The translations under genes and the position numbers were made by a program. Positions 61,320 through 64,000 of a stretch of 64,000 nucleotides of DNA are shown piece after piece; position 1 is the first letter of the stretch, and each line of letters opens with the position of its first letter. The notes beneath the pieces are model-generated. The model had not been told where the DNA came from and searched no databases. It was given only the letters and a program-made list of their open reading frames with translations. Origin of the DNA: Chrysomallon squamiferum (taxonomy: Eukaryota; Mollusca; Gastropoda; Neomphalida; Peltospiridae); assembly GCA_012295275.1 (NCBI GenBank), contig CM022665.1, forward strand, positions 6,981,476-7,045,475. Reading direction: 5' to 3'.

Positions 61320-62329
61320 GTAATAGAAAAAAATGATTAGCTTTCAATGTTTACGAATGAATGTTTATTGTATTTTGTATTGTAATAATAAAGCTTTTTG
61401 TTATTAAATCGCTACTTTTGAACATACTCTCTTCATTAATGTTAATGACATTGGGATTTATACAATAATAGTTAATGAAATATCGTCCTTTAGGATTATT
61501 TAATGTATTAAATTAAAACACGAAATGGAAAGAGCATGTTAGAAGATCACGAAGAACAGTGTGTACGTCCATTAGCAAATAAATAAATTTTTAGAAATCT
61601 AAGAGTAATTTATATGAATCAAGTTTTTATATATTTTTCAAAGTTCAAGGATTTAAACAATGTATCTTCTACTCCTGAGCTCGATATTGGCTTGTATATT
61701 ACTGATTTTAATTGTAAGAATCTAAAACGGAACATGTTAATACATGCAAATACAAAAACACCTGATATATATTTTTTTTAATTTATACTATTACACACTC
61801 GGACAGTGTTATTAAGAATAATCTCCTAACATTAACTTAATTTTATAGTTTGTTTTAATAATATCAAGTATTTAGATTTTACTAACAGATACGGTACAGT
61901 ACGATAACAATGATACTAAACAGTGTAATGCAATACTTTGTCGCGTGTAAATGAGATTCACACACGTAATAGATTTATTTTTCAAACAATGAGTATAAAA
62001 CTGTCGTAATTATTGCTGTTGATTTTCTAGTTTAATTTTACCGTTGGCGCACATCTACACAATATGTAAGAAGAACCTTACAGTTTTGTAAGTGAGACTT
62101 TTCTAGAGAGAAACGGTCATTGTTGTGGACTGATAATGAATACAGGAGTGAGCGAGCGAGAAAACGGGTAAGCCAATAGGCGAGTGTATGAGTAAATGGA
62201 TGGATTATCGGGTGGACTTCAGAATGAATGAATAAATGAATGATCGAACGAAAGACCGGATACACTTATTGTCTAACTTGATGAAGAACTGTGAAGATAG
62301 CTTAGACGTGAATACATGCTGAATAATGC

Positions 62330-62930
62330 TGATTTCATCTTATCCTCAAAATGTGCAACAGTTCAAATGCAACTTGGGTGCAAAACTTGTACCCTCTGAT
62401 AAATCCTGCAATTTAATACCTACTATTTTGACAGCTGATTTGCTGTCATTTGGTTTAAAGAACCGATGGGTCAAATGCGATATGGTTTTTCAGCATTGGG
62501 GGCGCTATGTATAACAAACGTTGCGATAATAAATCAACTGTTTTTCTTTATCACCTGACAGATGATATTGGATAATCTTTTGTCGAACTCACAGAAAAGT
62601 TATCAAGTCATGGCGAGAATCCCCCCTTCGTAATTTTCGTCCATGAAAATCAGTCACTGTTACTAACTGTCATACATCGAGTGAATCGAAGCTTGGGTGT
62701 TGAGGTCAAGATGGTTGCAGATTGCTCAACGAAATGAAAACAGAAATATTTGGAATGACCTCACAGTAGAAAAGTTCGTAACTTCTCCTATTTCGTCTGC
62801 TCAGATTTCAGGCAAATTTAGGTCAGCGAGGACTGTTGGGATTGGTAAAAGATGGCAGTCCAGGTGGAATGTTTAACTGCACAAAACGCGCGTGCCCCAC
62901 GGTGCTGTAATGATTAGAAGGTAAAACAGA
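62330..62930. promoter_or_regulatory. Candidate regulatory island near window end (62.3 kb)
   Basis: About 600 bp of complex sequence, including GGGGGCGCTATG at about 62499-62510, GGTCA half-sites (about 62702 and 62822) and ACGCGCGTG at about 62886. The + ORF 62326-62514 is unconvincing. Could be a distal element or the promoter region of a gene beyond the window. Confidence 0.3.
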
Positions 62931-63088
62931 TAAATGAATTTGATTCATTTTATCATTAAACATTTATTAACGCAAGAAAATTTATTTATTAGCCACCATA
63001 TCTGAAATAAAATCTGCCACTGGTTTCGATCGGTTTCTCTCTCTTTTTTGTTTTTCGTTCTGCTAATAAGGTGTTTTTGTTGTTGTTG

Positions 63089-63119
<31 letters not shown>

Positions 63120-63588
63120 AGTTAATATTTATAATCATTATTGGGGTTTTATTTTTTTTATTTTTTTATTTTTATGATGTGTATGCGCGCGTGCGTTTTG
63201 TTTTTATGAAATTAAATAGAAAACGCATGCATTAATTCAACTGATGGTAGTAACAATTATCCATTTAATCGAATTTCACATTTTTCTAATAACAAAGAAT
63301 AATTATTCATTTTGAGTACAGAAAATATATTTATAACATATCAATGTTAATCAGAACATCAGTCAAACGTATAGGTTACTAAATTAACTTTATGTTTAAT
63401 GTAAGTTCTAAAAGGTTATCCAGACGATATAATTAGACAGAGTTTGGTATTCTACGTCACAATAGTAACACATATATATACCAGATGAGATCAGGTGGCG
63501 AATACAAATCATCACGCATAGTTCATAATCATAGAATTAAATAATAATTTCAACAACAACAAAAAGCCCAGCGACAACAGCAACAGCA

Positions 63589-63608
63589 GTAATAAATAAA
63601 TACATGAA

Positions 63609-63647
<39 letters not shown>

Positions 63648-63818
63648 AATGAATCACCAAGCAAAGCAGAATAAAACGTAAAGTGAAAAAATTGGGATTA
63701 TATCTAACACATATGCATAAATTCAGGAATAAACTAACCTTAATACAAAAAAATAAATAAATAAAAAGAATTTAAAAAACCCCAGCAAAAAAAAAAAAAC
63801 ACACACACACACACACAC
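63589..63818. repeat. (AAAT)n and (AC)n tracts near window end
   Basis: AAAT units at about 63592-63648 and an AC tract at about 63799-63818. Confidence 0.9.
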
Positions 63819-64000
63819 CCAAACAACAACAATAACAACAAAATAATAAAAAATTTTTTTTTTTTTTTAAACGTAAATGCTACAGAGTCTCAGTATGAAA
63901 TTAGTTAAAACATTCTTTTTAAATATCAGAAGATACACAATTTGTTTATAGTGGTGCAGGAAAAAAACAAAAATAAAAATATCTGAGTAAAACATACGCT

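Larger units (their letters stand above)
33420..64000. other. Gene desert downstream of AHR
   Basis: About 30 kb in which no ORF on either strand shows a recognisable domain or splice-bounded exon series. The islands and arrays are listed individually. The rest (for example 34.4-35.9, 39.0-40.3, 44.6-46.0, 47.0-48.6, 53.1-54.6, 58.0-58.6 and 60.7-62.3 kb) is AT-rich sequence with short homopolymers and nothing identifiable. Confidence 0.7.

Noticed and set aside
1-64000. Transposase, reverse transcriptase, tRNA, rRNA or CRISPR array
   Set aside because: No catalytic motifs, cloverleaf-like segments or regularly spaced direct repeats with unique spacers were seen; the tandem arrays have no spacers.

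Overview
This is an AT-rich metazoan nuclear window (by eye roughly a quarter to 30% G+C). It is dense with microsatellites and homopolymer runs and contains one recognisable protein-coding gene. That gene is on the + strand and encodes an aryl hydrocarbon receptor (AHR; the Drosophila orthologue is Spineless), a bHLH-PAS transcription factor. The start MYATKRRRR, the compact PAS-A/PAS-B linker and the non-Gln-rich C-terminus fit a protostome, and a lophotrochozoan such as a mollusc seems most likely. No ribosomal, mitochondrial or second nuclear gene is present to fix the species, so the taxon is an inference.

Layout: 1-3.0 kb is AT-rich flank with one complex island. A promoter-like island lies at 3.04-3.82 kb, and AHR coding exon 1 is at 3821-3858. 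A 12.4-kb intron 1 and 5.8-kb intron 2 separate exon 1, the bHLH exon (16299-16486) and exon 3 (22316-22416). PAS-A, the linker and PAS-B are encoded by exons 4-9 (23.2-29.7 kb). The long C-terminal exon is at 30054-31229, and two short terminal exons end in a stop at 32231-32233. All twelve coding pieces join in frame with GT-AG borders and give 2523 coding bases (841 codons), close to vertebrate AHR length. An in-frame ATG at 3794 could add nine residues.

From about 33.4 kb to the end (30 kb) I find no coding gene. Stretches of simple repeat alternate with islands of about 250-600 bp of complex, more G+C-rich, CpG-containing sequence. Similar islands sit in AHR introns 1, 2, 4 and 7. They look like conserved non-coding elements in a regulatory gene desert, but conservation cannot be tested from one sequence. 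Several carry the AHR:ARNT core TNGCGTG, including one in the AHR promoter island and a pair 20 bp apart at 57.37-57.40 kb.

The most distinctive structural observations are: two broken tandem copies of the intron-3 acceptor plus the first codons of exon 4 just upstream of the real exon; a perfect 26-bp-stem hairpin at 40679-40735; a 59-61-bp minisatellite built from two alternating half-units at 11.7-12.15 kb; and a repeat-of-repeats at 54.7-55.2 kb. I see no transposase, reverse transcriptase, tRNA, rRNA or CRISPR array.
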